Source: Cupriavidus metallidurans CH34 (GTDB lineage: Bacteria; Pseudomonadota; Gammaproteobacteria; Burkholderiales; Burkholderiaceae). From it: DNA of 64,000 nucleotides. The notes under the pieces are model-generated. The model did not search any database, was not told where the DNA came from, and was given only the letters and a program-made list of their open reading frames with translations. Shown here one piece after another: positions 1 through 8,225 of this stretch. Within the stretch, counting starts at the first letter, position 1; each line of letters opens with the position of its first letter. The position numbers and the translations under genes were made by a program. The stretch lies in contig NC_007974.2 of the NCBI RefSeq assembly GCF_000196015.1, forward strand, positions 2,294,001 to 2,358,000, in the 5' to 3' direction.

Positions 1-688
1 GGTCGCTTGCGATTGCCGGCAAGGAGAAGCCAAAAATGACCCGCGCGCAGACCTCGCACTCTCTCGCTGGCATACCGCTTACGGCACGAAGGCACTGCTC
101 AGCCAGCTCCCTTGATGCGAACGCGTCCGCCGGACGGCCGTGTTTGACAGAAGAGACAAAATGTCGATCTACCAAGGCCATGATGACGGGACTCCGGGAC
201 AGCAGTGATTCGATGTCTCCGTACAGGAACGGTGCACTGCTCCGCCATCGCAGAAGGCTAATTGCGTAGGTTGCTGCCTTGTTCTTGTAGCAAACAAGGA
301 GTCTGTCCACGAGATGCGTGTAGACAACGTCCCGCAGACGATGATCCGCGATGTCGGTGCGCCTAAGCCGTGCATACGAGAGACTATTCGATTCGAGACC
401 AACGAAAGCTTGGTGCAAGGCGGGATCAGTTTCCCAGAGCTTGCCATTTGCATAGGTGTCAATGCGCGTCGCCGATTCGAATCGATTCGGATCGCTCATG
501 GCAACCACGTCGACGCGATCTGAGGCGATTCGATAGCATGCACAAAAATCGATGCGGCAATAGTGGTCCACCAAGACGTCCAGTTGCGATCCAAACGTCT
601 CAGTACCAATCGCTCCCACGGCGTCCGCCATGAAGCTTGTGTCATCAGCAGATCCTGCACCCATCTTGGCTGTCTCCCCACGCGTCAT
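1..688 (-). CDS. LuxR-type HTH transcriptional regulator, C-terminus cut by window edge
   Basis: An open frame on the minus strand runs from an ATG at 688 off the left end, about 229 codons, and is closed upstream by a TAA at 697-695. The N-terminal part carries no motif I recognise. The last visible residues read PARECEVCARV followed by FGFSLPAIASD, which matches the first two helices of a LuxR/GerE HTH; the recognition helix lies outside the window. A C-terminal LuxR HTH behind a variable N-terminal domain is common in Burkholderiales. The gene diverges from the catabolic run starting at 1181, so it may control it, but that is inference. A second ATG at 667 is an alternative start. The DNA-binding half is only partly visible, so the assignment is moderate. 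Confidence 0.7.
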   Translation of the reverse strand, partial: MTRGETAKMGAGSADDTSFMADAVGAIGTETFGSQLDVLVDHYCRIDFCACYRIASDRVDVVAMSDPNRFESATRIDTYANGKLWETDPALHQAFVGLESNSLSYARLRRTDIADHRLRDVVYTHLVDRLLVCYKNKAATYAISLLRWRSSAPFLYGDIESLLSRSPVIMALVDRHFVSSVKHGRPADAFASRELAEQCLRAVSGMPARECEVCARVIFGFSLPAIASD

Positions 689-1180
689 CTGCACTTACAT
701 CAGCGACGTCTTCGCTCTCTCTCGAGGTCTTGTCATCGGCCCTATCTATCCCGACGCCAAGCATAACAAACACCAAAGCGCCGGCTGACGCATAAGTGGC
801 CAAGCCACTACCGGATAGCGCCACGCGTTAGTGGCTCCGACTGCGCCGGTTTTCCGCAGAGAGGGATGCTTGCATCCGCAAGCGCGCTCCAGTTCCTTGG
901 CGTCGACCAACGCGTGCACAAGCTCGCTGCGCTTCCAACCATTTTGGTGGGGCCACTTTGGTACGAGCACTATAGAAGATATGTGCAAGGAAGCGTACCG
1001 AGGGAATTCCCGGTCTCACAGACAAGAGCTTTATACGCCACTTAAATGCCAAAAAATGGCCGCCATATGGCACGATTGCTCATCAAATGTCCTCCGCGTA
1101 AGGGTTACTACTGATTTTTTCGCGGTCTTTCACCCCTAGAATTGGCCCCACCAGATTGGATTACCAAAAAGGACCTCACA
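689..1180. promoter_or_regulatory. Divergent intergenic region with an inverted repeat
   Basis: This 490-base gap separates the LuxR-type gene from the oxygenase gene and has no convincing coding frame. It contains an inverted repeat AGTGGC-caa-GCCACT at 795-809, and AGTGGC recurs near 830. These are candidate operator sites for the LuxR-type or the GntR-type regulator. No clear -35/-10 pair could be assigned by eye. An AAGGA ribosome binding site lies just before the oxygenase ATG at 1181. Confidence 0.4.
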
Positions 1181-2500
1181 ATGCTTTCTCGCGAAGACAA
1201 CGAACTGCTCGTGCGCGTCGGGCCTGGCACGGCCATGGGCACGATGATGCGGCTGTACTGGATCCCTTTCCTCAAGTCCTCAGAGGTAACTGCCGGGGGT
1301 CAGCCTTACCGCGTCAGGCTCCTTGGCGAGGATTTGGTTGCATTCCGTGACAACAGCGGCAATGTTGGCCTGGTCGACCACACGTGCCCTCATCGTGGCG
1401 CGCCGATGGTCTTTGGTCGCAACGAGAATGACGGGCTGCGCTGCGTGTATCACGGCTGGAAGTTCAAGGTCAGCGGCCAATGTGAGGAGATGCCTTGCGA
1501 GCCTGCAGACAGCCCGATGTGCAAGCGGATGAAAATCAAGGCCTACCCTGTCAAGGAACGCAACGGCATCCTGTGGGCCTACATGGGCCCTGATGCCGAG
1601 AATGCCCCGGAGCTTCCCGACGTCGAATGGAACATGGTGCCGGAGGAGCAAGTTGCCATTTCCATGCGCGTTCAGGAATGCAACTGGCTTCAGGCGTTGG
1701 AAGGCGAACTCGACTCCGCGCACGCCGCCATTCTCCACGGCCGTGTTGGCGAAGGCGGCGTCATCAACCAATGGCGCCAGGCGCAGGATCTGAGCCCCAC
1801 GTTCGAGTGTGTGCAGCACGACGCCGGAATCAGCATTGGCGCACGCCGGAAGACGCCGGACGGCGAAAACTATGTTCGCGTCAATCAGTTCCTGATGCCG
1901 TTTTGGACCCTGGTCCCCCCCCAATCCCAGTTCCCTGAACTGAGCGGCCACGCATGGGTACCCATCGACGATGAGCACACGCTGTGCCTGATGTTCTCGT
2001 ACCACCCTGCAAAGCCCTTCTATGAGCGCACTCGCAAGCTCTTTAAGGAAGGACACAACGGGCGTGAGACCGGTCACCACTCGGACAACGCGTTTGAAAA
2101 GCGTCCAGTAACGGAGCCGTATCACACCTACTGGAGCAAGTTCAATCGAGGTAACGCTTACCAGTTCGACTACCAGTCCCAAGTGGAAAAGTACAACTCC
2201 GGCATGCCAGGTTTGTGGATTCAGGACGCAGCCTGTCAGTCGGGCACAACGCCGATTCTCGACCGGAGCAAGGAGCACCTCGGCACGAGTGACACCGGTG
2301 TTGCTCGCATGCGCCGAGTTCTGCTGGAGGCAGTCAAGAAGTTGGTTGCAACCGGTGAGCATCCGGTTTCAAGCAATGCACCGGCGGCGTTCCGGTGGCG
2401 TGCCGTGTCGCTGACCATCCCACTTGGCGGCGACTGGACGAAGCTAGGCGAAGAAGCAATGCGCGCCGAACCGGGCAAGGACTTTGGCTACACGCCCTGA
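1181..2500 (+). CDS. Rieske non-heme iron ring-hydroxylating oxygenase, phthalate 4,5-dioxygenase-like alpha subunit
   Basis: This 439-residue protein is the terminal oxygenase component of a two-part monooxygenase or dioxygenase. The Rieske [2Fe-2S] ligands are C69, H71, C88 and H91 (CPH then CVYHGWK). The catalytic mononuclear iron site shows as D178-SAH181-AAILH186, the usual D-x2-H-x4-H, and the downstream QDAACQ segment probably supplies the carboxylate ligand. Length and layout fit the phthalate 4,5-dioxygenase / 3-chlorobenzoate branch that acts as alpha-only oligomers; no beta subunit gene is nearby. I chose the ATG at 1181 because AAGGA sits 7 bases upstream; a TTG at 1142 extends the frame by 13 residues. 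Its reductase follows 15 bases downstream. The substrate is unknown, but an aromatic or alicyclic acid is likely given the CoA-ligating neighbours. Confidence 0.9.
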   Translation: MLSREDNELLVRVGPGTAMGTMMRLYWIPFLKSSEVTAGGQPYRVRLLGEDLVAFRDNSGNVGLVDHTCPHRGAPMVFGRNENDGLRCVYHGWKFKVSGQCEEMPCEPADSPMCKRMKIKAYPVKERNGILWAYMGPDAENAPELPDVEWNMVPEEQVAISMRVQECNWLQALEGELDSAHAAILHGRVGEGGVINQWRQAQDLSPTFECVQHDAGISIGARRKTPDGENYVRVNQFLMPFWTLVPPQSQFPELSGHAWVPIDDEHTLCLMFSYHPAKPFYERTRKLFKEGHNGRETGHHSDNAFEKRPVTEPYHTYWSKFNRGNAYQFDYQSQVEKYNSGMPGLWIQDAACQSGTTPILDRSKEHLGTSDTGVARMRRVLLEAVKKLVATGEHPVSSNAPAAFRWRAVSLTIPLGGDWTKLGEEAMRAEPGKDFGYTP

Positions 2501-2515
2501 TACGTAGTACTGGAA

Positions 2516-3481
2516 ATGAGCATGAACACCTCGCAAATTGAACTTCGACTGAAGCGAATCACGTTCGAAGCAGAGCGCATCTCTTCGTTCGAATTTGTTT
2601 CCGCTGATGCGAATCCCTTACCGGGCTTCCAACCCGGCGCACACATCGACCTGCATCTCCAACAGGGAATGATCCGCAGCTATTCCCTTGCCAATGCAGC
2701 GTCGGCAGATCCTTTGTATTACCGTGTCGCCGTCCAGCGCGAACCCAATGGCCGAGGTGGCTCCCGCTGGGCCCACGACAAACTCCGCGTGGGTGACAAG
2801 GTCTGGGCCACGCCTCCACAGAACGACTTCCCCCTTGACGAATGTGCGTCGAGCACCGTTTTCTTCGTGGGCGGCATCGGAATTACCCCTGTCCTTCCGA
2901 TGCTCCGCAGACTCGACGCCATCGGCCGAGAATGGAAGTTGATGTACGCCAGCCGTTCACCGGGCGAAACCGCCTTCGCCGAAGAGCTCCAGCGCATCGA
3001 TGCCGGGCGAGGCCGGATTGTCCATTTTCATGATTCCGAGCCTGGTCAGCGTCTGGAGATCCGTGCCACGGTTGCAGCACTGCCCGCTTCAACGCATGTG
3101 TACTGCTGCGGCCCCACCGGCATGATTGACGACTTCCTGGCAGTCACCGCCGAGCGAGACCCGTCCACAGTTCACTACGAACGCTTCGGTGCAGCCCAAC
3201 AGGCGGCAACGGAGGGCGGCTTTGATGTGGTCTTGCATAGGAGTGGCGCAAAGTACCGCGTGGAGCCCGGCAAGACCATCCTGGATGTGCTGTTAGATAA
3301 TAACGTTGCAGTGCCCTATTCCTGTTGCAACGGCGTCTGCGGAAGCTGCCGGACGGAGATCATCGATGGTCAAGCCGACCATCGCGATGACTTCCTCAGT
3401 GACGAAGAGAAGCAGGCCAACCAGGCCATCATGGTTTGCTGCTCTGGCGCACGCTCCAAGACGCTAGTGCTAGACCTTTGA
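2516..3481 (+). CDS. Phthalate dioxygenase reductase-type electron transfer protein (FMN, NAD, [2Fe-2S])
   Basis: This 321-residue protein passes electrons from NAD(P)H to the adjacent Rieske oxygenase. Domains run in phthalate dioxygenase reductase order. The flavin-binding barrel has RSYSL at 54-58, the nucleotide-binding domain has GGIGITP at 119-125 and CCGP at 197-200, and a C-terminal plant-type ferredoxin carries cysteines C270, C275, C278 and C308 (C-x4-C-x2-C-x29-C). It lies 15 bases behind the oxygenase gene, so the two are almost certainly co-transcribed. ATGs at 2516 and 2522 are both possible; the ribosome binding site is weak for either. The family is clear, the redox partner is inferred from position. 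Confidence 0.92.
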   Translation: MSMNTSQIELRLKRITFEAERISSFEFVSADANPLPGFQPGAHIDLHLQQGMIRSYSLANAASADPLYYRVAVQREPNGRGGSRWAHDKLRVGDKVWATPPQNDFPLDECASSTVFFVGGIGITPVLPMLRRLDAIGREWKLMYASRSPGETAFAEELQRIDAGRGRIVHFHDSEPGQRLEIRATVAALPASTHVYCCGPTGMIDDFLAVTAERDPSTVHYERFGAAQQAATEGGFDVVLHRSGAKYRVEPGKTILDVLLDNNVAVPYSCCNGVCGSCRTEIIDGQADHRDDFLSDEEKQANQAIMVCCSGARSKTLVLDL

Positions 3482-3522
3482 TCGGCGGGACAGGGCAACA
3501 GAACGCCAATGGAAAGCAAATC

Positions 3523-4245
3523 ATGACCTACGCACAAGAAGCCACCGCTGAACCGCGCGCCAGCGCCGGCACGAACGTTATTGCCGGCATCCTGGCGTAT
3601 TTGCAGGACCGGCGCCTGCAACCAGGCGATCGCTTGCCATCTGAGCGCGACCTGGCCGAGCGACTCGGTGTTGGCCGAAATGCTGTTCGTGAAGCGCTTG
3701 CGACTCTTGTCACACTTCGGGTGGTCGAGTCGCGCCCCAACTCCGGCGTCTATCTGCGTCACATGTCCCGGGAAAGCAGCTTCGAAGCGCTCGTACTGCT
3801 GACCGACATTGGCGCAACGCCCACCCCGACTGAGGTGACGGAGACGATGGAGGTTCGTGCCCATCTTGAGTTGCTCGCCGTCAGCCTGGCGTGCCAACGC
3901 CGCACCGACGAAGACCTCGCCCGGATGGAAGCGATCCTTGCCCGCACTGACCAAACGCTCGAGGCTGGCGGAAACATCGCCGAGATGGATACGGATTTCC
4001 ATATCGCCGTCGTCGACGCCGCACACAACTCAGTGCTGGTTCGCACCCTCAACGCCTTCTATCGGTTTACCGCACGCCGACGAGAAGTACTGTTTGCTGA
4101 CCATACCCAAGGCCTCGCGTCGGCCCGCGAGCATCGCCAAATGCTGGAGCACATCAGCAACCGCGACATCTCAAAAGCTGAACGCTTAATCCTCCAGCAT
4201 ATGGATCGAGCAACCACCTACTGGTCCAGCTACCTGGAAACCTGA
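3523..4245 (+). CDS. GntR family regulator, FadR/FCD subfamily
   Basis: This 240-residue repressor-type protein has an N-terminal winged HTH at about 18-78, with LPSERDLAERLGVGRNAVRE and the wing segment SRPNSGVYLR. It also has a C-terminal all-helical FCD ligand-binding domain. The FCD metal-site pattern is visible as D-x3-H (MDTDFH) plus later histidines in EHRQMLEH and LILQHMD. FCD regulators usually sense carboxylate metabolites of the pathway they control. The start at 3523 is preceded by GGAAAG with 6 bases spacing. It sits inside the catabolic run, 41 bases after the reductase and before the Bug receptor, so it is probably the pathway regulator. Its operator was not identified. Confidence 0.9.
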   Translation: MTYAQEATAEPRASAGTNVIAGILAYLQDRRLQPGDRLPSERDLAERLGVGRNAVREALATLVTLRVVESRPNSGVYLRHMSRESSFEALVLLTDIGATPTPTEVTETMEVRAHLELLAVSLACQRRTDEDLARMEAILARTDQTLEAGGNIAEMDTDFHIAVVDAAHNSVLVRTLNAFYRFTARRREVLFADHTQGLASAREHRQMLEHISNRDISKAERLILQHMDRATTYWSSYLET

Positions 4246-4290
4246 ACCTAGCGGCCACCGAGCCGCGACCCACAACTAGGAGACAAAACC

Positions 4291-5259
4291 ATGCGCCCCC
4301 GGTCTTTGAACCTGCGTGCGATGCTCTCGCTCGCCCTTTTTTTGGCATCGCCCTTCGTTTTTGCCAAGGGATACCCCGATAAGCCGATCCGGCTCATCGT
4401 TCCCTACGCTGCTGGCGGCAGCACCGATCAGCTCGCTCGGATCATTCAAAAGCCGATGAGCGAGTATCTGGGACAACCCGTTGTTGTCGAAAACAAGCCG
4501 GGCGCAGGTGGCGCCATTGGTACCGACGTGGTCGCAAAATCGGCGCCCGACGGATACACCCTCGTCTTCGGTAACACTGGGCCAAATGCCGTTATTCAGC
4601 TGCTGCGGAAGGTGCCGTACGACACGCTGCGAGACCTCCGTCCGATTTCCACGGTCGCGATTGCACCGATGATTCTGGCCGTACCGGCCGACAGCCCAGC
4701 GAAGTCCATGAAGGAGTTTCTCGCGTATGCCCGCAAGCAAGGCACGGCGATGAACATTGGCTCGGTTGGCAATGGCTCGCTGTCGCATCTCACGAGCGAG
4801 TACTTCAACGAGATGGCTGGACTGAAGATGGAGCACATTCCGTACACGGGTGGCGCCCCTCTGATGACGGCGTTTCTGAACGGTCAGGTCCAAGCTGCAT
4901 TCGTAACCGGTCTTGACGGCGCCGTGATGGTCGGGTCGGGCAAAGTCCGGTACTTGGCCGTGGCCTCTCCCGGCCGAACTGAGGTCGTACCGGGTCTTCC
5001 CACCATGGCCGAGGATGTTCCCGGCTTCAAGAGTCAAGCCTGGTTTGGCGTACTTGCACCCAAGGGCATCCCCCCGGAGGTAGAGAAGAAGCTGCGCGAT
5101 GCAATCACCAAAGCCGTCGCACAGCCCGAGGTGCGCAAGATCTTTATCGACCGCAAAGTCGAACCTCGCAGCGGCAGCGCAGAAGACCTGGAAAAGCTCA
5201 TCCGCGACGAGATCGGGCAATGGAACCCGGTTATCACGAAGTTCAACATCCGCCTCTAA
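4291..5259 (+). CDS. Bug family (TctC-like) periplasmic solute-binding protein
   Basis: This 322-residue protein begins with a Sec signal peptide of about 25 residues (charged MRPRSLNLR, hydrophobic core, cleavage near FVFAKG). The family signatures are present: KPIRLIVPYAAGGSTDQLAR near the N-terminus, ENKPGAGGAIGTDVVAKSAPDGYT, and YTGGAPLMTAFLNGQV in the middle. Bug proteins bind carboxylates in the periplasm and are greatly expanded in Burkholderiales; many lack a linked tripartite transporter, as here. AGGAGA precedes the ATG. Lying between the regulator and the CoA-transferase, it may capture the pathway substrate or act as a co-sensor; the ligand is unknown. Confidence 0.92.
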   Translation: MRPRSLNLRAMLSLALFLASPFVFAKGYPDKPIRLIVPYAAGGSTDQLARIIQKPMSEYLGQPVVVENKPGAGGAIGTDVVAKSAPDGYTLVFGNTGPNAVIQLLRKVPYDTLRDLRPISTVAIAPMILAVPADSPAKSMKEFLAYARKQGTAMNIGSVGNGSLSHLTSEYFNEMAGLKMEHIPYTGGAPLMTAFLNGQVQAAFVTGLDGAVMVGSGKVRYLAVASPGRTEVVPGLPTMAEDVPGFKSQAWFGVLAPKGIPPEVEKKLRDAITKAVAQPEVRKIFIDRKVEPRSGSAEDLEKLIRDEIGQWNPVITKFNIRL

Positions 5260-5273
5260 AGCCCAATCTAGCC

Positions 5274-6563
5274 ATGCTGAATAATATCGAAGCGGATTTT
5301 CCGCCGCACGTTCCGCGCCCTGCCGATGCACCGACTGCTCTCGACGGCCTGCGCGTCGTAGATTTCACTCACTTCATTGCCGGCCCGTTCGCAACAATGA
5401 TGCTGGCCGACATGGGCGCCGACGTCATCAAGATTGAAGCGCCGGGGCGTGGCGACGACTTCCGCCAGTATCCGCCAGTTCACTCGGACCTCGGACAAGG
5501 TGCGCCGTTTCTCTGGTCCAATCGCAATAAGCGAAGCATTGCCATCGACCTGAAGACGCCGGAAGGTCTCGATGTCGCGCGAGAACTCATCGCCAGTGCT
5601 GACGTAGTCGTCGAAAATTTCTCCACCGGCGTGATGGAAAGGTTTGGCCTCGACTACGCAACCTGCAAAGCCGACAACCCACGTCTGGTCTATTGCTCGG
5701 TATCTGCGTATGGTCGCACCGGTGCCTTCGCTGACCGCCTTGGATTCGATCCAATCGCCCAGGCAGAAAGCGGCTTCGTTTCGATGAACGGATATTCCGA
5801 CCGCGAAGGCGTCCGCGCGCTGTCGCCGGTGATGGACATCAGTACGGCCATGATGGCCTGCAATGCCATTTTGGGAGCTCTGCTGGCTCGTGAGAAGTCA
5901 GGTAAGGGCCAGGCTGTCGAAATTGCACTCTTCGACAACGCGGTTCTGATGACTGGCTACGCTCCGATGCAGTACCTGTTCAGCGGCGCCGACCCTCAAC
6001 GCCACGGCAACACGAGCCCGGACACCTGCCCGTCTGGCGTTTTCAAGGCAAAGGACAAGTCCTTCTATATCAACTCCGGCAACAACGGCATCTTCCAGCG
6101 CCTGATGACGCAAGTTATCGGCCGTCCGGAGCTAGCTGCCGATCCAAACTATGCGACGGGCGATTTGCGCCGAGCCCGTCGCGACGAGCTCTTCGAGATT
6201 CTCGGCAATGCGTTCGCAGAACACCCCTGGAGCCACTGGCAAGGGCTGATGCGTGCGGCAGGCATCCCCAGCGGAGAACTGCGTAGTGTCGGCGATGCCA
6301 TTCGCTCGCCCGAGGCACGAGAAAGCCGGATTGTCAGCCGAATCCCCCACCCCAAGGTCGGTTGGGTTCCGAACATCGCCTCCCCGATTCGCTACAGCGA
6401 TACGCCTATGGTCGATCCAACGCCGGCGCCCGCGGTCGGCGAACACACACTGGAAGTACTCCGGGATGTGCTCGGCTATGACGATGATAAGGTCGAAGGT
6501 CTGCGACGTGCCGGAGGCCTGGGCAAAGGCCAGCGCGAACTATCCAAGGAATCCGCATCGTGA
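5274..6563 (+). CDS. CaiB/BaiF family class III CoA-transferase
   Basis: This 429-residue protein belongs to the family III CoA-transferases, which move CoA between acyl donors through an aspartyl-CoA intermediate. The opening LDGLRVVDFTHFIAGPFA and MMLADMGADVIKIEAPG are the standard signature, followed by NRNKRSIAIDLK. The catalytic Asp is probably that in SPVMDISTAMMA near residue 187. I take the ATG at 5274, since an earlier in-frame ATG at 5220 would overlap the Bug gene by 40 bases. Its stop overlaps the next gene (GTGA at 6560-6563), showing translational coupling. Likely role is activation of the imported acid to its CoA thioester. Confidence 0.9.
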   Translation: MLNNIEADFPPHVPRPADAPTALDGLRVVDFTHFIAGPFATMMLADMGADVIKIEAPGRGDDFRQYPPVHSDLGQGAPFLWSNRNKRSIAIDLKTPEGLDVARELIASADVVVENFSTGVMERFGLDYATCKADNPRLVYCSVSAYGRTGAFADRLGFDPIAQAESGFVSMNGYSDREGVRALSPVMDISTAMMACNAILGALLAREKSGKGQAVEIALFDNAVLMTGYAPMQYLFSGADPQRHGNTSPDTCPSGVFKAKDKSFYINSGNNGIFQRLMTQVIGRPELAADPNYATGDLRRARRDELFEILGNAFAEHPWSHWQGLMRAAGIPSGELRSVGDAIRSPEARESRIVSRIPHPKVGWVPNIASPIRYSDTPMVDPTPAPAVGEHTLEVLRDVLGYDDDKVEGLRRAGGLGKGQRELSKESAS

Positions 6564-7741
6564 CGCGAACGCTCAAGGGACAAGTTGCGGTGATCGGCAT
6601 TGGCGAGAGTCAGTACTATCGCCACGGCAAATCGCCCGACAGTGAATTCAAGCTTGCACTGCAGGCCATTCTGGCTGCTTGCAAAGATGCCGGCATCGAT
6701 CCGCGCGAGATTGACGGCTTCTCGTCGTTCAGTGATGACCGTAACGATCCTTCGCGAATTGCCGCTGCACTGGGCCTTCCCAGGCTTAGGGCGACGACGA
6801 TGCAATGGGGGGGCGGCGGTGGCGGCTGCTGTGCGGCAGTGGCCAATGGCGCAGCTTCCATTCAGGCCGGCTTGGCGGATTGCGTGGTTGTCTTCCGCTC
6901 CCTCGCTCAGGGCCAGTTTGGACGCTTTGGTCGCACTTCCGGCGTCGATACGATTTCCGGGGAAAAGGCATACCTGATGCCTTACGGGGTGCTCACGCCG
7001 CCTCAGCGTTTTGCCATGCGAGCACGACGGTTCATGCATGACCACGGCGTCCGGCAGGAAGCCCTGCGCGCCATTGCATTGGCGTCCTACCACCACGCGC
7101 AGTCCAATCCTCGGGCCGTTATGTACGGAAAGCCGCTGAGCGAGGAGAAGTACGACCAGTCGCGATGGATTGCCGAACCGTTCCATCTGTTTGACTGCTG
7201 CATGGAAAATGATGGGGCTGCGGCCGTGATCCTCGTATCGGCAGAACGTGCGAAGGATTTTCCGGGCAAAGCGGCGTACATCCTCGGAGCCGCCGCAGGC
7301 TCCGGGTATCGAACCGGCGCCATCCCCCATAACTCGCCGCTCTATGGCAGCGCCAGCTTCGACACTGTAGCGCCCGACCTATTCAAGATGGCCGGCATCA
7401 GCCATACCGATGTGGGTGTAGTTCAGAGCTATGAGAATTTCACGGGTGGCGTGGTGATGGCGCTTGCGGAGCACGGATTCTTCAAGCCGGACGAGGCGAA
7501 CGAGTTCCTGACCCTGGAAAACCTTATCGCTCCGTCCGGGAAGCTCCCGCTAAACACGAGCGGAGGAAACCTTGCAGAGTGCTACATGCATGGCTTCGAA
7601 CTCGTCCTTGAAGCTGTCCGTCAAATTCGCGGTACATCGTGCAACCAGGCTCCGAAGAACGATGTTGCCTTGGTAATCGGTGGGCCGATGGTAACCCCTG
7701 TCAGCAATCTTTTGCTGGCATCGCAGGAGGTGGCGCAATGA
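6560..7741 (+). CDS. Thiolase-superfamily protein, SCP-x / Ltp2-like (possible retro-aldolase)
   Basis: This 393-residue protein has the thiolase fold opening VAVIGIGESQYYR and belongs to the SCP-x / lipid-transfer branch. The usual thiolase C-terminal GHP active-site motif is not evident. In its place the C-terminal third reads NTSGGNLAECYMHGFEL then EAVRQIRG, which resembles steroid side-chain aldolases such as Ltp2, where the thiolase chemistry is lost. A CC pair occurs after a glycine run (GGGGGGCC) at about residue 92, so a nucleophilic cysteine cannot be excluded. The GTG start overlaps the preceding stop, and the stop overlaps the DUF35 gene ATG (ATGA at 7738). Ltp2-type enzymes require a DUF35 partner, exactly the next gene. 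Cleavage mode (retro-aldol or thiolytic) is unresolved. Confidence 0.85.
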   Translation: MTRTLKGQVAVIGIGESQYYRHGKSPDSEFKLALQAILAACKDAGIDPREIDGFSSFSDDRNDPSRIAAALGLPRLRATTMQWGGGGGGCCAAVANGAASIQAGLADCVVVFRSLAQGQFGRFGRTSGVDTISGEKAYLMPYGVLTPPQRFAMRARRFMHDHGVRQEALRAIALASYHHAQSNPRAVMYGKPLSEEKYDQSRWIAEPFHLFDCCMENDGAAAVILVSAERAKDFPGKAAYILGAAAGSGYRTGAIPHNSPLYGSASFDTVAPDLFKMAGISHTDVGVVQSYENFTGGVVMALAEHGFFKPDEANEFLTLENLIAPSGKLPLNTSGGNLAECYMHGFELVLEAVRQIRGTSCNQAPKNDVALVIGGPMVTPVSNLLLASQEVAQ

Positions 7742-8211
7742 CCGACCAAACCGTCGATACCCCATACCTCCCTCCTGGTCTGCCTATTCCCGTGGCTGAA
7801 CCGGACGGACTCTCCGCTCCATTCTGGAATGGCTTGCGCGAAGGTCGTCTGCTCTTCCAGCACTGCAATCATTGCCAAACTTGGCAGTTCGGCCCCGAAT
7901 GGCTGTGCCACCAGTGCCACGAGTTTGATCCAGGATGGCGAGAGGTTGAGCCTCGTGGCCGTATCTACAGTTGGGAACGTGTTTGGCACGCCTCTCACGA
8001 CGCACTGACCGGACACCCACCGTATCTTGCTGTTCTGGTCGAGCTGCCAGACGCCGGGAATGTTCGCATTGTGGGAAATCTCCTAGGAGACCCCATGCAA
8101 GACGTCGTCATCGGCTCTGAAGTCGTTGGGGTATTTGAACACCACCCAGACGCCAACCCGCCATTTTCCTTGCTGCAGTGGCAACTGGCCCCCGTCAGTT
8201 CGATCGACTGA
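7738..8211 (+). CDS. DUF35 Zn-ribbon/OB-fold protein, partner of thiolase-like enzyme
   Basis: This 157-residue protein has a rubredoxin-like zinc ribbon with C43, C46, C57 and C60 (CNHC then CHQC), followed by an OB-fold of about 100 residues. DUF35 proteins bind acyl-CoA and form complexes with SCP-x thiolases or Ltp2-type aldolases; in actinobacterial steroid degradation the DUF35 part of ChsH2 is needed for Ltp2 activity. Here it is a stand-alone DUF35 protein without a fused MaoC domain. Its ATG lies inside the thiolase stop (ATGA), typical of obligate complexes. The in-frame extension upstream to 7639 is rejected because it lies wholly inside the thiolase gene. Confidence 0.88.
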   Translation: MTDQTVDTPYLPPGLPIPVAEPDGLSAPFWNGLREGRLLFQHCNHCQTWQFGPEWLCHQCHEFDPGWREVEPRGRIYSWERVWHASHDALTGHPPYLAVLVELPDAGNVRIVGNLLGDPMQDVVIGSEVVGVFEHHPDANPPFSLLQWQLAPVSSID

Positions 8212-8225
8212 GCAGCACTGCAGAT

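Noticed and set aside
1280..2362. 360-codon frame on the minus strand opposite the Rieske oxygenase
   Set aside because: It is a shadow of the strong GC-rich coding frame on the other strand; no motif and no ribosome site.
4276..5331. 351-codon minus-strand frame opposite the Bug receptor gene
   Set aside because: Antisense shadow; the plus strand encodes a full Bug protein with signal peptide and family blocks.
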